From Brevibacillus laterosporus LMG 15441 (lineage in GTDB: Bacteria; Bacillota; Bacilli; Brevibacillales; Brevibacillaceae), in contig NZ_CP007806.1 of assembly GCF_000219535.2 (NCBI RefSeq), positions 1,238,501 to 1,302,500 of the forward strand: DNA of 64,000 nt. The letters run 5' to 3'. The position numbers were made by a program, and so were the translations under genes. The notes beneath the pieces were generated by a model, which worked only from the letters and a program-made list of their open reading frames with translations, ran no database searches and was not told the origin of the DNA. Positions 36,944 through 46,887 of this stretch are shown here, piece by piece. Position 1 is the stretch's first letter. Each line of letters begins with the position of its first letter.

Positions 36944-37552
36944 ATGAGTGAACAAACAGCAAAGAAAAAAGTGGTATTAGCCACTAGAAATCAAGGAAAA
37001 GTTCGCGAATTCAATAAATTGTTTGAGGTATTGAATCTGGAGGCAGTCAGTGTTTCTGAATTTCCAGATGCACCCGAAGTGGAAGAAGATGGAGAAACCT
37101 TTGAAGCCAATGCACTCAAAAAAGCAAAAACAATCTCAGAGGTGTTAGGACTACCGGCAATCGGCGATGACTCTGGTTTAGAGGTGGATGCTTTACATGG
37201 TGCTCCAGGAGTTTATTCTGCACGGTTTGCAGGAGAACAGGCTACAGATGAAGAAAACTATCAAAAACTATTAACCAAACTGGCAGATGTTCCGATGAAG
37301 GAGCGAACAGCCCGATTCCGTTGTACACTCGCTTATGTTGAACCGGGACAAGAGCCCGTGATTGCGACAGGGGCTTGCGAAGGTGCTATCGCACACGCTC
37401 CATCTGGTTCCAACGGCTTTGGTTATGATCCAGTCTTTTTTGTACCAAGTCAATTATGCACCATGGCTGAGTTATCTCCAGAACAGAAGAACACGATTAG
37501 TCATCGCGCCATGGCGATGAAGGATTTGCTAGAAAAACTGAAGGGGAGATAG
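36944..37552 (+). CDS. rdgB: RdgB/YsnA, XTP/dITP pyrophosphatase
   Basis: This HAM1-family enzyme hydrolyses non-canonical purine nucleoside triphosphates (XTP, dITP), keeping them out of DNA and RNA. The 202 residues include VVLATRNQGKVREF, which contacts the nucleotide, the metal-binding IGDDSGLEVDALHGAPGV segment and SHRAMAMKDL at the end. GAGGGACA precedes the ATG. It is followed after two bases by ysnB, as in Bacillus. Confidence 0.94.
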   Translation: MSEQTAKKKVVLATRNQGKVREFNKLFEVLNLEAVSVSEFPDAPEVEEDGETFEANALKKAKTISEVLGLPAIGDDSGLEVDALHGAPGVYSARFAGEQATDEENYQKLLTKLADVPMKERTARFRCTLAYVEPGQEPVIATGACEGAIAHAPSGSNGFGYDPVFFVPSQLCTMAELSPEQKNTISHRAMAMKDLLEKLKGR

Positions 37553-37554
37553 GC

Positions 37555-38076
37555 GTGAGCATTCTCATCATCAGCGATACACATGGGCAAATCAAAGAGG
37601 TACAAGAAGTAGTGGATCGTCACCCAGCAGATTTCATTTTGCATTGTGGAGACTTCTGTGTCGACCAGAAGCAAGCGCCATTTTCAAAAATGCAACTCGT
37701 ACAAGGAAACTGTGATTTTGAGCCAGTTGCTAAAGATCGGGTTACACGCTGGAAAGATTTAATCATTTACCAAACACATGGACATTTGTACGATGTTAAA
37801 AGCTCACTTATGAAGTTGCACTATCGTGCCGAAGAAGTTGGAGCGAACGTTGTGTTGTTTGGACATTCTCATTTTCCAGTATGTGAAGTCGAGAGAGATA
37901 TTTTGTTCATTAACCCGGGCAGTTTGATGATGCCGCGCGGTTTTAGAACTCCTACATACGCTGTTCTGGAACAAATAGGTACTGATGATTTCCATATTAA
38001 GGTACAGGTGCGCTTCTACGATCGACAAGGACAAGAAATTTCTGAACGTGGTGGTCAATTTTTGGTACGACGGTGA
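37555..38076 (+). CDS. ysnB: YsnB/YfcE-family metallophosphoesterase
   Basis: A small metal-dependent phosphodiesterase of the YfcE/MJ0936 group; the physiological substrate is unknown. The start is a GTG after AGGGGAGAT at the end of rdgB. The 173 residues contain the metal-binding motifs ISDTHGQ, LHCGDFC, QGNCD, TNGHLY-like THGHLYDV and FGHSHFP. It is co-transcribed with rdgB. Confidence 0.9.
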   Translation: MSILIISDTHGQIKEVQEVVDRHPADFILHCGDFCVDQKQAPFSKMQLVQGNCDFEPVAKDRVTRWKDLIIYQTHGHLYDVKSSLMKLHYRAEEVGANVVLFGHSHFPVCEVERDILFINPGSLMMPRGFRTPTYAVLEQIGTDDFHIKVQVRFYDRQGQEISERGGQFLVRR

Positions 38077-38210
38077 TTTCTTGAAATTTATTTGTTATGT
38101 GATATACTGAAATGGTTATAATGGCAGGTAAATTGCTTCTTAATGACATAGATTGTTTCTGTGTGGGTGAGGCAATGTTTTCTGGATTTAATCTAGGAGG
38201 GGAAGTTTAA

Positions 38211-39494
38211 GTGGTAGCAAAATGGGAAAAGTTAGAGAATAACCAGGGGGTTTTGACGGTAGAGGTTGATGCCGATCAAGTAAACCTTGCTCTGGATGAA
38301 GCATTTAAAAAGGTAGTAAAAAAAGTAAACGTACCTGGATTCCGTAAAGGTAAAGTGCCTCGCAAAATGTTCGAAAATCGCTTCGGCGTTGAGTCTTTGT
38401 ACCAAGATGCATTGGACATCATTCTTCCACAGGCATACGGACAAGCTGTTCGTGAAACAGGTATCGAGCCTGTTGATCGTCCAGAAGTTGACGTAGAACA
38501 AATGGAAGCTGGTCAAAAATTGGTGTTCAAAGCAACTGTTACTGTAAAGCCTGAAGTAAAACTAGGCGATTACAAAGGTCTTTCTGTAGAAGAGAAAGAT
38601 TTTACTGTAGGCGAAGAACAAGTAGCAGAAGAACTAAAAGGTATGCAAACTCGTCACGCTGAATTGGTAACAGTTGAAGAAGGCCCAGCTGAAAACGGCG
38701 ACTCTGCAAACATCGATTTCGAAGGATTCCAAGATGGAGTTGCATTCGAAGGCGGTAAAGCAGAAGACTACGCTTTGGAACTTGGAACTGGTACATTCAT
38801 CGCTGGTTTTGAAGAGCAAGTAGTAGGTATGAAAATCGGGGAAGAAAAAGAAATCACGGTTACTTTCCCTGAAGAATACCACTCTCCAAACCTTGCAGGT
38901 AAAGAAGCTATGTTCAAAGTGAAATTGAACAGCTTAAAACGTAAAAACCTACCTGAGTTGGATGATGAGTTCGCAAAAGATGTAAGCGAATTTGACACTT
39001 TGGAAGAATACAAAGCTGATCTAAAAGCTAAATTAGAAGAAAAAGCTGAAGCGGAAAAGAAAAACTACATCCGCGAGCAATTGGTTCTAAAAGCTACGGA
39101 GAACGCTGAGATCGATATTCCAGATGTTATGGTAGAGTCAGAGCTTGATCAAATGGTAAAAGAATTTGAGCAACGCCTACAAATGCAAGGTATGAACCTA
39201 GAATTGTACTACCAATTCTCTGGTACAGACGAATCTGCTCTTCGCGATCAAATGCGTAAAGATGCAGTGCTGCGTGTTCGCACAGCATTGGTTCTTGAAG
39301 CGATTGCGAAAACAGAAAACCTTGAAACAAAAGAAGAAGATGTGGATCAAGAGCTTGAGCAATATGCGAAGATGTATGGTCGTCCTGCTGACGAGCTTAA
39401 GAAAATCTTTGCTGCACAAGACGGGCTTGCTGGTTTGTTCCGCGAAATCTTGACTCGTAAAGTTGTAGATTTGTTGGTTGCAGAAAGCAAATAA
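38211..39494 (+). CDS. tig: Trigger factor
   Basis: Trigger factor is the ribosome-bound chaperone and prolyl isomerase that receives nascent chains. The GTG start follows AGGAGGGG. Of 427 residues, 1-115 are the ribosome-binding domain with the docking loop GFRKGKVPR. About 150-245 is an FKBP-type isomerase domain ([16 protein letters not shown]), and the C-terminal 180 residues form the helical substrate-binding arms. Codon use looks like a highly expressed gene. It precedes clpP and clpX, a common quality-control cluster. Confidence 0.96.
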   Translation: MVAKWEKLENNQGVLTVEVDADQVNLALDEAFKKVVKKVNVPGFRKGKVPRKMFENRFGVESLYQDALDIILPQAYGQAVRETGIEPVDRPEVDVEQMEAGQKLVFKATVTVKPEVKLGDYKGLSVEEKDFTVGEEQVAEELKGMQTRHAELVTVEEGPAENGDSANIDFEGFQDGVAFEGGKAEDYALELGTGTFIAGFEEQVVGMKIGEEKEITVTFPEEYHSPNLAGKEAMFKVKLNSLKRKNLPELDDEFAKDVSEFDTLEEYKADLKAKLEEKAEAEKKNYIREQLVLKATENAEIDIPDVMVESELDQMVKEFEQRLQMQGMNLELYYQFSGTDESALRDQMRKDAVLRVRTALVLEAIAKTENLETKEEDVDQELEQYAKMYGRPADELKKIFAAQDGLAGLFREILTRKVVDLLVAESK

Positions 39495-39518
39495 ACTGCA
39501 TAACCTTAGATATGGGCG

Positions 39519-39551
39519 CAAGGCACGAACGTTTTTTCGTGCCTTGTTTTC
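39519..39551 (+). terminator. Terminator of tig
   Basis: CAAGGCACGAA (39519-39529) pairs perfectly with TTCGTGCCTTG (39536-39546), followed by TTTT. It separates tig from clpP. Confidence 0.85.
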
Positions 39552-39593
39552 TCAGATAAAGAGAGCAGAAATTAGTGAAGGAGGCCATCCCTT

Positions 39594-40172
39594 ATGCTGA
39601 TCCCTATGGTCGTAGAGCAAACTAACCGCGGAGAACGTGCGTACGATATTTATTCTCGTCTGTTAAAAGACCGTATCATATTTCTGGGCAGTGAGATTGA
39701 TGATGAAATAGCAAATGCAGTAGTAGCGCAATTGTTATTCCTTGAATCTGAAGAACCAGGAAAAGACATTAGCCTATACATAAATTCTCCAGGCGGTTCT
39801 GTAACCGCAGGCATGGCGATTTATGACACCATGCAATTTATCAAATCGGACGTTTCCACGATTTGCATCGGCATGGCGGCCAGCATGGGTGCGGTACTTT
39901 TGGCTGCAGGCGCGAAAGGTAAGCGTTTTGCATTACCAAACAGTGAAGTGATGATTCATCAACCGCTGGGTGGTGTTCGTGGTCAAGCGGAGGATATTCG
40001 TATTCACGCTGACTGGATTATCAAAACAAAGCGTCAATTAAATGAGATTTTGGCAGAAAGAACAGGTCAACCTTATGAAGTGATTGACCGCGATACAGAT
40101 CGCGATAACTTCATGTCTGCTGAGGAAGCGAAAAACTACGGGTTAATTGACAGTGTGATCGAACGCCGTTAA
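39594..40172 (+). CDS. clpP: ClpP, ATP-dependent protease subunit
   Basis: ClpP is the tetradecameric serine protease that degrades proteins unfolded by ClpX or ClpC. AAGGAGGCC precedes the ATG. The 192 residues carry the catalytic triad: Ser in [11 protein letters not shown], His in [10 protein letters not shown] and Asp in [10 protein letters not shown]. The [20 protein letters not shown] start is typical. It lies directly before clpX, unlike in Bacillus subtilis where clpP is elsewhere. I saw no CtsR operator in front, so heat-shock control is not evident. Confidence 0.96.
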   Translation: MLIPMVVEQTNRGERAYDIYSRLLKDRIIFLGSEIDDEIANAVVAQLLFLESEEPGKDISLYINSPGGSVTAGMAIYDTMQFIKSDVSTICIGMAASMGAVLLAAGAKGKRFALPNSEVMIHQPLGGVRGQAEDIRIHADWIIKTKRQLNEILAERTGQPYEVIDRDTDRDNFMSAEEAKNYGLIDSVIERR

Positions 40173-40222
40173 GGGGCCATCCTGTGCTTGGCTGAAAAAA
40201 TCATCGACGTGAGGTGAAAAAC

Positions 40223-41482
40223 ATGTTCAAGTTTAATGACGATAAAGGTCAATTAAAGTGCTCTTTCTGCGGAAAGTCTCAAGAGCAGGTTCGCAAGCTT
40301 GTAGCTGGTCCAGGTGTTTACATTTGTGATGAGTGCATTGAGCTTTGCAATGAGATCGTACAAGAAGAACTAGGGACCGATGAAGATATCGATATGAAGG
40401 AAATTCCAAAACCATTGGAAATCCGTAATATCCTAGATGATTATGTTATTGGACAAAATCAAGCTAAGAAATCCTTGGCTGTTGCTGTATATAATCATTA
40501 CAAACGAATCAATTCAGGTGCGAAGATTGAGGATGTTGAATTATCCAAATCCAATATCGTACTAATTGGACCAACAGGTAGCGGTAAAACGTTGTTAGCT
40601 CAAACGCTAGCCCGCATCCTAAATGTACCGTTTGCGATCGCTGATGCTACATCGCTAACGGAAGCTGGATATGTTGGGGAAGATGTTGAAAATATCTTGC
40701 TGAAGCTTATCCAAGCTGCTGATTATGATGTAGAAAAAGCGGAGAAGGGGATTATCTATATTGACGAGATTGATAAAGTTGCTCGTAAATCTGAGAATCC
40801 TTCTATCACACGCGATGTATCAGGTGAGGGTGTACAACAAGCATTGTTGAAAATTCTAGAGGGTACAGTAGCGAGTGTGCCACCTCAAGGTGGACGCAAG
40901 CATCCTCATCAGGAATTTATCCAAATCGATACCTCCAATATCTTGTTCATTTGCGGTGGTGCATTTGACGGCATCGAGCAAATTATCAAGCGCCGTATTG
41001 GTAAAAAAGTAATCGGTTTTGGTTCTGAAATGGTGGAAGGTGTTAAATCCGACTTAAAACAAGGCGAATACCTAAAATACGTATTGCCTGAGGACCTGCT
41101 CAAATTCGGTTTGATACCGGAATTTGTAGGTCGATTGCCGGTACATGCAACACTTGAGCCATTAGACGAAGAGACATTGGTACGAATTTTGACAGAGCCA
41201 AAAAATGCTTTGATCAAACAATACCAAAAGCTACTTAGTCTAGATGGAGTAGAGCTTGAGTTTACAGAAGGCGCTTTGACTCAAATTGCAAAAGAAGCAA
41301 TTAAGCGTAACACTGGTGCTCGTGGTCTACGTGCAATTATTGAACAAATCATGCTGGATATGATGTATGAGCTTCCTTCGCGTGAGGACGTGGAGAAGTG
41401 CCTAATTACGGAGGAAGTGGTTACCGAAAAGGTAAAGCCACAACTAAAGAATAAAGAAGGCGACATCATCCAATCAGCGTAA
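40223..41482 (+). CDS. clpX: ClpX, ATPase subunit of Clp protease
   Basis: ClpX is the hexameric AAA+ unfoldase that feeds ClpP. I use the ATG of [10 protein letters not shown] after GAGGTG, which is the conserved start; a GTG three codons upstream lies in that binding site. The 419 residues have the N-terminal zinc-binding domain (CSFCGK and CDECIELC), Walker [13 protein letters not shown], Walker [10 protein letters not shown] and the C-terminal [11 protein letters not shown] terminator follows. Confidence 0.96.
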   Translation: MFKFNDDKGQLKCSFCGKSQEQVRKLVAGPGVYICDECIELCNEIVQEELGTDEDIDMKEIPKPLEIRNILDDYVIGQNQAKKSLAVAVYNHYKRINSGAKIEDVELSKSNIVLIGPTGSGKTLLAQTLARILNVPFAIADATSLTEAGYVGEDVENILLKLIQAADYDVEKAEKGIIYIDEIDKVARKSENPSITRDVSGEGVQQALLKILEGTVASVPPQGGRKHPHQEFIQIDTSNILFICGGAFDGIEQIIKRRIGKKVIGFGSEMVEGVKSDLKQGEYLKYVLPEDLLKFGLIPEFVGRLPVHATLEPLDEETLVRILTEPKNALIKQYQKLLSLDGVELEFTEGALTQIAKEAIKRNTGARGLRAIIEQIMLDMMYELPSREDVEKCLITEEVVTEKVKPQLKNKEGDIIQSA

Positions 41483-41529
41483 AAACTCTCGATCAAGCAG
41501 GCTAACACCTGTTTGGTGAAAATGATAAG

Positions 41530-41568
41530 AAAAAGGTGCTTCGTTCTTTGGAACAAGCGCCTTTTTTT
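41530..41568 (+). terminator. Terminator of clpPX
   Basis: AAAAAGGTGCTTCGTTC (41530-41546) pairs with GAACAAGCGCCTTTTTTT (41551-41568), with a mismatch and a G-T pair. The rest of the 313-base gap to lonB shows no gene. Confidence 0.8.
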
Positions 41569-41795
41569 GTGTCAAAGAATAAGTGTACTCTATGCTAAGG
41601 GCTGGTAGTGATCCAGATTTCGAAGGATGTAGGGATGTAAGGATGTAGATGGAAAATTGAGGTGCTCGATCCATAAGAGCTTACATGATACCCAAAAGGT
41701 TGTGTAATGATCCTGTTTACTCTCCCATGCACTAGGTAATACTACTTTTATATCGTTTTGGAGGTATTACCAGCATTACTTGGGAGGGTATAGAA

Positions 41796-43523
41796 TTGGA
41801 ATATACAACGGTCATAGTAGGGGCTATTGAGCTTGTCGTTGGGATCATTATAGGCATCTACTTTTTTAATCTGTTAAAGATGCAAAGAACAACAAAGGTT
41901 TCAACGGAAAAAGAATCCCGTAAAGAGGTAGATCATTTACGTAAAATGAAAATGGTCGCATTGACTGAGCCATTATCTGAGAAAACACGACCTAGTAAGC
42001 TAGAAGATATCGTTGGACAGCAGGACGGGTTAAAAGCATTACGAGCAGCGTTATGTGGGCCTAACCCGCAGCATGTTATTATTTATGGACCCCCAGGGGT
42101 AGGGAAGACAGCTGCTGCCCGTGTCGTGCTGGAAGCTGCCAAAAAAAGCTCGCTTTCCCCCTTTAAACAGGACGCTAAATTTGTGGAAATTGATGCAACT
42201 ATTGCTAGGTTTGATGAACGCGGCATTGCTGATCCGCTAATTGGTTCCGTGCATGATCCAATTTATCAAGGAGCGGGCTCTATGGGGCAAGCTGGTATCC
42301 CACAACCCAAGCCAGGTGCCGTTACCAAGGCACATGGAGGGATTTTATTTCTAGATGAAATAGGCGAGCTACATACAGTACAGATGAATAAACTGCTAAA
42401 AGTGTTGGAAGACCGAAAAGTAATGCTGGAGAGCGCTTATTACAGCGAAGAGAACACTCAGATACCTGCCCATATCCATGAGATTTTTCAATATGGACTC
42501 CCGGCTGATTTTCGTTTAGTCGGAGCTACAACACGTACACCAGAAGAAATTCCCCCCGCCTTGCGCTCGCGGTGTTTAGAGATATTTTTCCGGCCTCTAC
42601 AGCCTAATGAGATTGGAAGTATTGTTTCTAAGGCCATGAAAAAAATGCAAATTCAGGTGGAGAATGACGCGATTGCAGTGATAGAGCGTTATGCAACCAA
42701 TGGACGTGAAGCCATTAATACATTACAGATAGCTGCAGGAATATGTATGACAGAAGGACGTGAGATCGTAACCACTCAGGACGTGGAATGGGTGGTACAT
42801 AGCAGTCAAAAATCGCCTCGTCAAGAAAAACAAGTACATGAGCAAGCTCAAATTGGTGTCATCAACGGGCTGGCTGTTTATGGTCCTAACATGGGAACCG
42901 TGATGGAAGTGGAGGTAACCGCCTCATTAGCCCCTATTAAAGGTGCAGGCAAACTTACTCTGACTGGTTTAGTGGAGGAAGAGGAGTTAGGGGGTCCGAG
43001 CCGAACCATTCGCCGTAAATCTATGGCGAAAGGCTCCATTGATAATGTATTAACTGTTCTTCACCGCCTAGGCATTCAGCCATATGACTATGATTTACAC
43101 ATTAATTTTCCCGGTGGTGTGCCTGTGGATGGCCCTTCCGCAGGCTTAACAATTGCAATCGCAATCTATTCGGCTATCAAAGAAAGACTTATTGATAATT
43201 TATTGGCCGTTACAGGCGAGGTTAGTATCCATGGTAAGGTAAAGCCAGTTGGCGGAGTGGTTGCTAAAGTAGAAGCAGCTCGTCAAGCAGGGGCTAAACG
43301 TGTTTTCATTCCAGCAGAGAATTGGCAGACGATCTTTGCGGATATAGAAGGTATTGAAGTAATCGCAATCCATTATGTAGAGGAAGCAATCCAAATGGCA
43401 TTTGTAGACCAAGGTGCTTTAACTCAAATTGACGAAACAGACCAGACCGAAGAAACGTACTTGCCGCCGTTTAGTGTACCTGTACAAGTGGAGGGCATTC
43501 AGCCAGGCACTTTACCGTTATAG
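41796..43523 (+). CDS. lonB: LonB, membrane-anchored Lon-type protease
   Basis: LonB is the second Lon protease of spore formers; in Bacillus it is made in the forespore and helps degrade sigma factors. The start is TTG after GGGAGG. The 575 residues have one N-terminal membrane helix (VIVGAIELVVGIIIGIYFF), an AAA+ domain with Walker A ([13 protein letters not shown]) and Walker B (ILFLDEIGEL), and a Lon protease domain. The catalytic Ser is in DGPSAGLT and the Lys in VKPVGGVVAKVEAA. It has its own upstream region between clpX and lonA, as in Bacillus. Forespore expression is inferred from the orthologue. Confidence 0.93.
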   Translation: MEYTTVIVGAIELVVGIIIGIYFFNLLKMQRTTKVSTEKESRKEVDHLRKMKMVALTEPLSEKTRPSKLEDIVGQQDGLKALRAALCGPNPQHVIIYGPPGVGKTAAARVVLEAAKKSSLSPFKQDAKFVEIDATIARFDERGIADPLIGSVHDPIYQGAGSMGQAGIPQPKPGAVTKAHGGILFLDEIGELHTVQMNKLLKVLEDRKVMLESAYYSEENTQIPAHIHEIFQYGLPADFRLVGATTRTPEEIPPALRSRCLEIFFRPLQPNEIGSIVSKAMKKMQIQVENDAIAVIERYATNGREAINTLQIAAGICMTEGREIVTTQDVEWVVHSSQKSPRQEKQVHEQAQIGVINGLAVYGPNMGTVMEVEVTASLAPIKGAGKLTLTGLVEEEELGGPSRTIRRKSMAKGSIDNVLTVLHRLGIQPYDYDLHINFPGGVPVDGPSAGLTIAIAIYSAIKERLIDNLLAVTGEVSIHGKVKPVGGVVAKVEAARQAGAKRVFIPAENWQTIFADIEGIEVIAIHYVEEAIQMAFVDQGALTQIDETDQTEETYLPPFSVPVQVEGIQPGTLPL

Positions 43524-43845
43524 CATAAGAGGATAGATTCATTTGTTTTACACATAGGCTCCGTTCCTATATGGCTAGGCGGGGCCTATCTCTATCCCAT
43601 ATTTTTTTAATCAAAGTGTACGAAGAAGCAGAAGCTTCTATGAAAGATTAGGAATTTTTGGGTATAATAAAAACGGCTTCATCATCGTATGTGTGTTACA
43701 AATGTCGAAATGAAGGCATGTAATATAAGCAAATGCATGTGGTCATTAGACATTGGGTATCATTTTGCGATACAATGAGACGATACCGTCTTTCAGACAT
43801 TATAAAAGAGAGATATCGTGGCCTTAGAATGGGAGGTGCTTGGTC
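43524..43845 (+). other. Intergenic region between lonB and lonA
   Basis: This 322-base gap has a stem-loop, ATAGGCTCCG (43554-43563) with CGGGGCCTAT (43580-43589), whose T tract lies 12 bases away, so it is a doubtful terminator of lonB. A TATAAT at 43663-43668 could be the -10 of a lonA promoter but has only a weak -35. No gene and no clear CtsR or CIRCE operator are visible. Confidence 0.45.
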
Positions 43846-46185
43846 ATGAGTGAACATACAGGATCCCGTGAAATACCACTGCTTCCGCTTCGTGGTTTAT
43901 TGGTTTACCCAAGCATGGTGTTGCATTTGGATGTAGGACGTGAGAAATCCGTAAGGGCTCTTGAAAGAGCGATGGTAGATGATAATTATATTCTGCTATC
44001 AACGCAAGAGGATGTGCAGGTGGAGGAACCGGATGCAGAACAAATTTATTCGGTAGGTACAGTTGCACGAGTGAAGCAGATGTTAAAGCTACCTAATGGA
44101 ACAATTCGTGTACTAGTGGAAGGCTTAGAGCGTGCCTCTATTAACGAATATCTGCAAAAAGATGATTATTACTACGTTTCGATTACATATTTACCGGAAA
44201 CCGTGGAAAATGAAAATGAAATCGAAGCTATGGTGCGAACTGTTTTACAGCAGTTCGAGCAATATATCAAAATTTCTAAGAAAGTATCCCCTGAGACGCT
44301 AAGCTCAGTTAGTGATATTGACGAAGCGGGGCGCATGGCGGATGTCATTGCATCCCATCTACCGCTTAAAATAAAGGATAAGCAAGACGTATTAGAAGCA
44401 GTAGATGTGCATCGTCGTCTAGAAATCTTACTTAATATCTTAAATAACGAACGAGAAGTACTGGAACTAGAACGACGTATTGGTCAGCGCGTTAAAAAGC
44501 AAATGGAAAAAACGCAAAAAGAATATTACCTGCGCGAACAGATGAAGGCCATACAAAAGGAGCTAGGTGATCGTGACGGGCGAAATGGGGAAATGGATGA
44601 TTTACGTGAGCAATTGCTCCAATCCGACGCCCCAGAGCGTATCAAGGTTAAGCTGGAGAAAGAACTTGATCGCCTAGATAAGATGCCAGCTACTTCTGCA
44701 GAAAGCAGTGTGGTTCGCACTTATATTGATACATTACTCTCCTTGCCATGGACGAAAAAGACAGAGGATAATCTAGATATTGCCCATGCAGAATCGATTT
44801 TAAATGAAGACCACTATGGCCTTGAAAAACCAAAAGAGCGCATTCTAGAGTATCTTGCTGTACAAAAATTAGTAAGTGATTTAAAAGGACCGATTCTATG
44901 CCTTGTAGGCCCTCCAGGTGTAGGTAAAACCTCCTTGGGTAGATCTATTGCAAGAGCGATGGGCCGGAAATTTATCCGTATCTCGCTTGGTGGTGTGCGT
45001 GATGAAGCAGAAATTCGTGGACATCGTCGCACCTATGTAGGAGCGATGCCAGGCCGAATCATTCAATCCATGCGCCAAGCAGGTACTGTTAATCCTGTTA
45101 TTCTGCTTGATGAGATCGATAAGCTTGCGAGTGATTTCCGCGGAGATCCAGCGTCAGCCTTATTAGAAGTGCTTGATCCAAATCAGAACGAAAAATTTAG
45201 TGATCATTATGTAGAAGAAGTTTATGATTTGTCCAACGTTATCTTCTTAACAACGGCAAATACGCTTCATACCATACCAAGACCATTGCTTGATCGGATG
45301 GAGACGATCGAAATTTCCGGCTATACCGAGCTAGAGAAATTCCATATTATGCAGGATTATCTCCTTCCTAAAAATATAAAGTCCCATGGTATCACAAAAG
45401 AGAAGCTCCAAGTGGCCGATGAAGCCATGATGAAGGTGATTCGTCAGTATACACGAGAAGCAGGGGTACGTAACCTGAACCGTGAAGCAGCGAATCTGTG
45501 CCGTAAAGCTGCAAAAATCATTGTCAGTGGAGAAAAGAAACGCGTAGTTGTGACACCTAAGACCTTGGAGAACCTGCTAGGTAAACCGCGATTCCGCTAT
45601 GGTCTAGCAGAGAAAGAAGACCAGGTGGGTTCTGTTACTGGATTAGCATGGACTCAGGTGGGGGGAGATACCTTAAATGTTGAAGTAAGTGTTTATCCTG
45701 GTAAAGGTACTCTCACATTAACTGGTCAACTAGGTGACGTGATGAAGGAGTCAGCTCAAGCTGCTCTCAGCTATATTCGTTCTCGTGCTGGTCAATGGGA
45801 TATTACTCAGGAATTCCTAGAGAAAAATGATATTCATATTCACGTGCCAGAAGGAGCAATTCCAAAGGATGGTCCTTCCGCAGGAATTACAATGGCAACG
45901 GCCTTGTTATCTGCTTTGACAAATATTCCTGTGCGTAAAGAAGTGGGTATGACGGGTGAGATTACATTACGTGGTCGTGTATTGCCGATTGGCGGTTTGA
46001 AGGAAAAGGTACTGTCTGCCCATCGTGCCGGCCTAACTACCATTATCTTGCCAATTGAAAACGAGAAAGACTTAGAAGATATTCCAGAAAGTGTGAAAAA
46101 TGATATGACGTTCCATCCGGTAGAACAGATGGATGACGTGATTAAATATGCTTTTGTGCAAGGGAAAATGGTGAAAAAGAAATGA
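43846..46185 (+). CDS. lonA: LonA, ATP-dependent protease
   Basis: LonA is the main cytoplasmic Lon protease for damaged proteins. The ATG of [10 protein letters not shown] follows GGGAGGTG by nine bases; a TTG two codons upstream is worse placed. The 779 residues comprise the Lon N-domain ([18 protein letters not shown]), the AAA+ module ([20 protein letters not shown]) and the protease domain. The catalytic Ser is in KDGPSAGI and the Lys in [14 protein letters not shown]. It overlaps engB by four bases. Confidence 0.96.
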   Translation: MSEHTGSREIPLLPLRGLLVYPSMVLHLDVGREKSVRALERAMVDDNYILLSTQEDVQVEEPDAEQIYSVGTVARVKQMLKLPNGTIRVLVEGLERASINEYLQKDDYYYVSITYLPETVENENEIEAMVRTVLQQFEQYIKISKKVSPETLSSVSDIDEAGRMADVIASHLPLKIKDKQDVLEAVDVHRRLEILLNILNNEREVLELERRIGQRVKKQMEKTQKEYYLREQMKAIQKELGDRDGRNGEMDDLREQLLQSDAPERIKVKLEKELDRLDKMPATSAESSVVRTYIDTLLSLPWTKKTEDNLDIAHAESILNEDHYGLEKPKERILEYLAVQKLVSDLKGPILCLVGPPGVGKTSLGRSIARAMGRKFIRISLGGVRDEAEIRGHRRTYVGAMPGRIIQSMRQAGTVNPVILLDEIDKLASDFRGDPASALLEVLDPNQNEKFSDHYVEEVYDLSNVIFLTTANTLHTIPRPLLDRMETIEISGYTELEKFHIMQDYLLPKNIKSHGITKEKLQVADEAMMKVIRQYTREAGVRNLNREAANLCRKAAKIIVSGEKKRVVVTPKTLENLLGKPRFRYGLAEKEDQVGSVTGLAWTQVGGDTLNVEVSVYPGKGTLTLTGQLGDVMKESAQAALSYIRSRAGQWDITQEFLEKNDIHIHVPEGAIPKDGPSAGITMATALLSALTNIPVRKEVGMTGEITLRGRVLPIGGLKEKVLSAHRAGLTTIILPIENEKDLEDIPESVKNDMTFHPVEQMDDVIKYAFVQGKMVKKK

Positions 46186-46817
46186 AGATTACTTCAGCAG
46201 AATTTATTATTAGTGCCGTAGGGCCTCAACAATACCCAAAGGATCGCCTGCCAGAGATTGCTCTGGTGGGTCGTTCCAATGTGGGGAAATCATCTTTAAT
46301 CAATAAAATGTTAAGTCGTAAAGCAATTGCTCGGACAAGCTCGCGTCCCGGAAAAACGCAAACACTTAACTATTTTAAAGTGAATAATCAAATGTACTTT
46401 GTGGATTTTCCAGGCTATGGATATGCGAAGGTTTCCAAGTCCATTAAGTCGACCTGGGGCGGTATGATAGATGCTTACCTGAGCAAGCGAGAAGAGCTTA
46501 GATTTGTTGTTCAGCTAGTAGATATTCGCCATGCTCCCTCCAAAGAGGACGTTAGCATGTATGAATATTGCAAGGAGCTTGGAATCCCTACTATCGTGGT
46601 AGCAACGAAAGGCGATAAGATTTCTCGCGGAAGATGGCTACAGCATTTAAAAGTTATTCGTCAAACTTTGAATTTCCAGTCAACAGATGCTCTCATTGTT
46701 TTCTCTACAGAAATGGGACAAGGCAGAGATGAATTATGGGGAGAAATTTTACGCAGGTTAAAAGGCAAGCAGGAATCACCCGAAGAATCTGCTCATATAC
46801 TGGAAGGTAACGAGTAA
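46182..46817 (+). CDS. engB: EngB/YsxC, ribosome biogenesis GTPase
   Basis: EngB is an essential GTPase needed for assembly of the 50S ribosomal subunit. The 211 residues show the G motifs in order: [13 protein letters not shown] (G1), [10 protein letters not shown] (G3) and ATKGDKIS (G4). The ATG overlaps the lonA stop (ATGA), indicating coupled translation, exactly as in Bacillus. The C-terminal 20 residues are acidic and non-conserved. Confidence 0.95.
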   Translation: MKITSAEFIISAVGPQQYPKDRLPEIALVGRSNVGKSSLINKMLSRKAIARTSSRPGKTQTLNYFKVNNQMYFVDFPGYGYAKVSKSIKSTWGGMIDAYLSKREELRFVVQLVDIRHAPSKEDVSMYEYCKELGIPTIVVATKGDKISRGRWLQHLKVIRQTLNFQSTDALIVFSTEMGQGRDELWGEILRRLKGKQESPEESAHILEGNE

Positions 46818-46887
46818 CTAAATCAGGCTACGTTAGAAAGACACCAGCAGCTTAGATAGACAAACAGCTTCCCGAGGAGGAGAAAGG

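Noticed and set aside
39552-39593. A CtsR or CIRCE heat-shock operator before clpP
   Set aside because: I looked for the GGTCAAA heptads and for the CIRCE inverted repeat and found neither.
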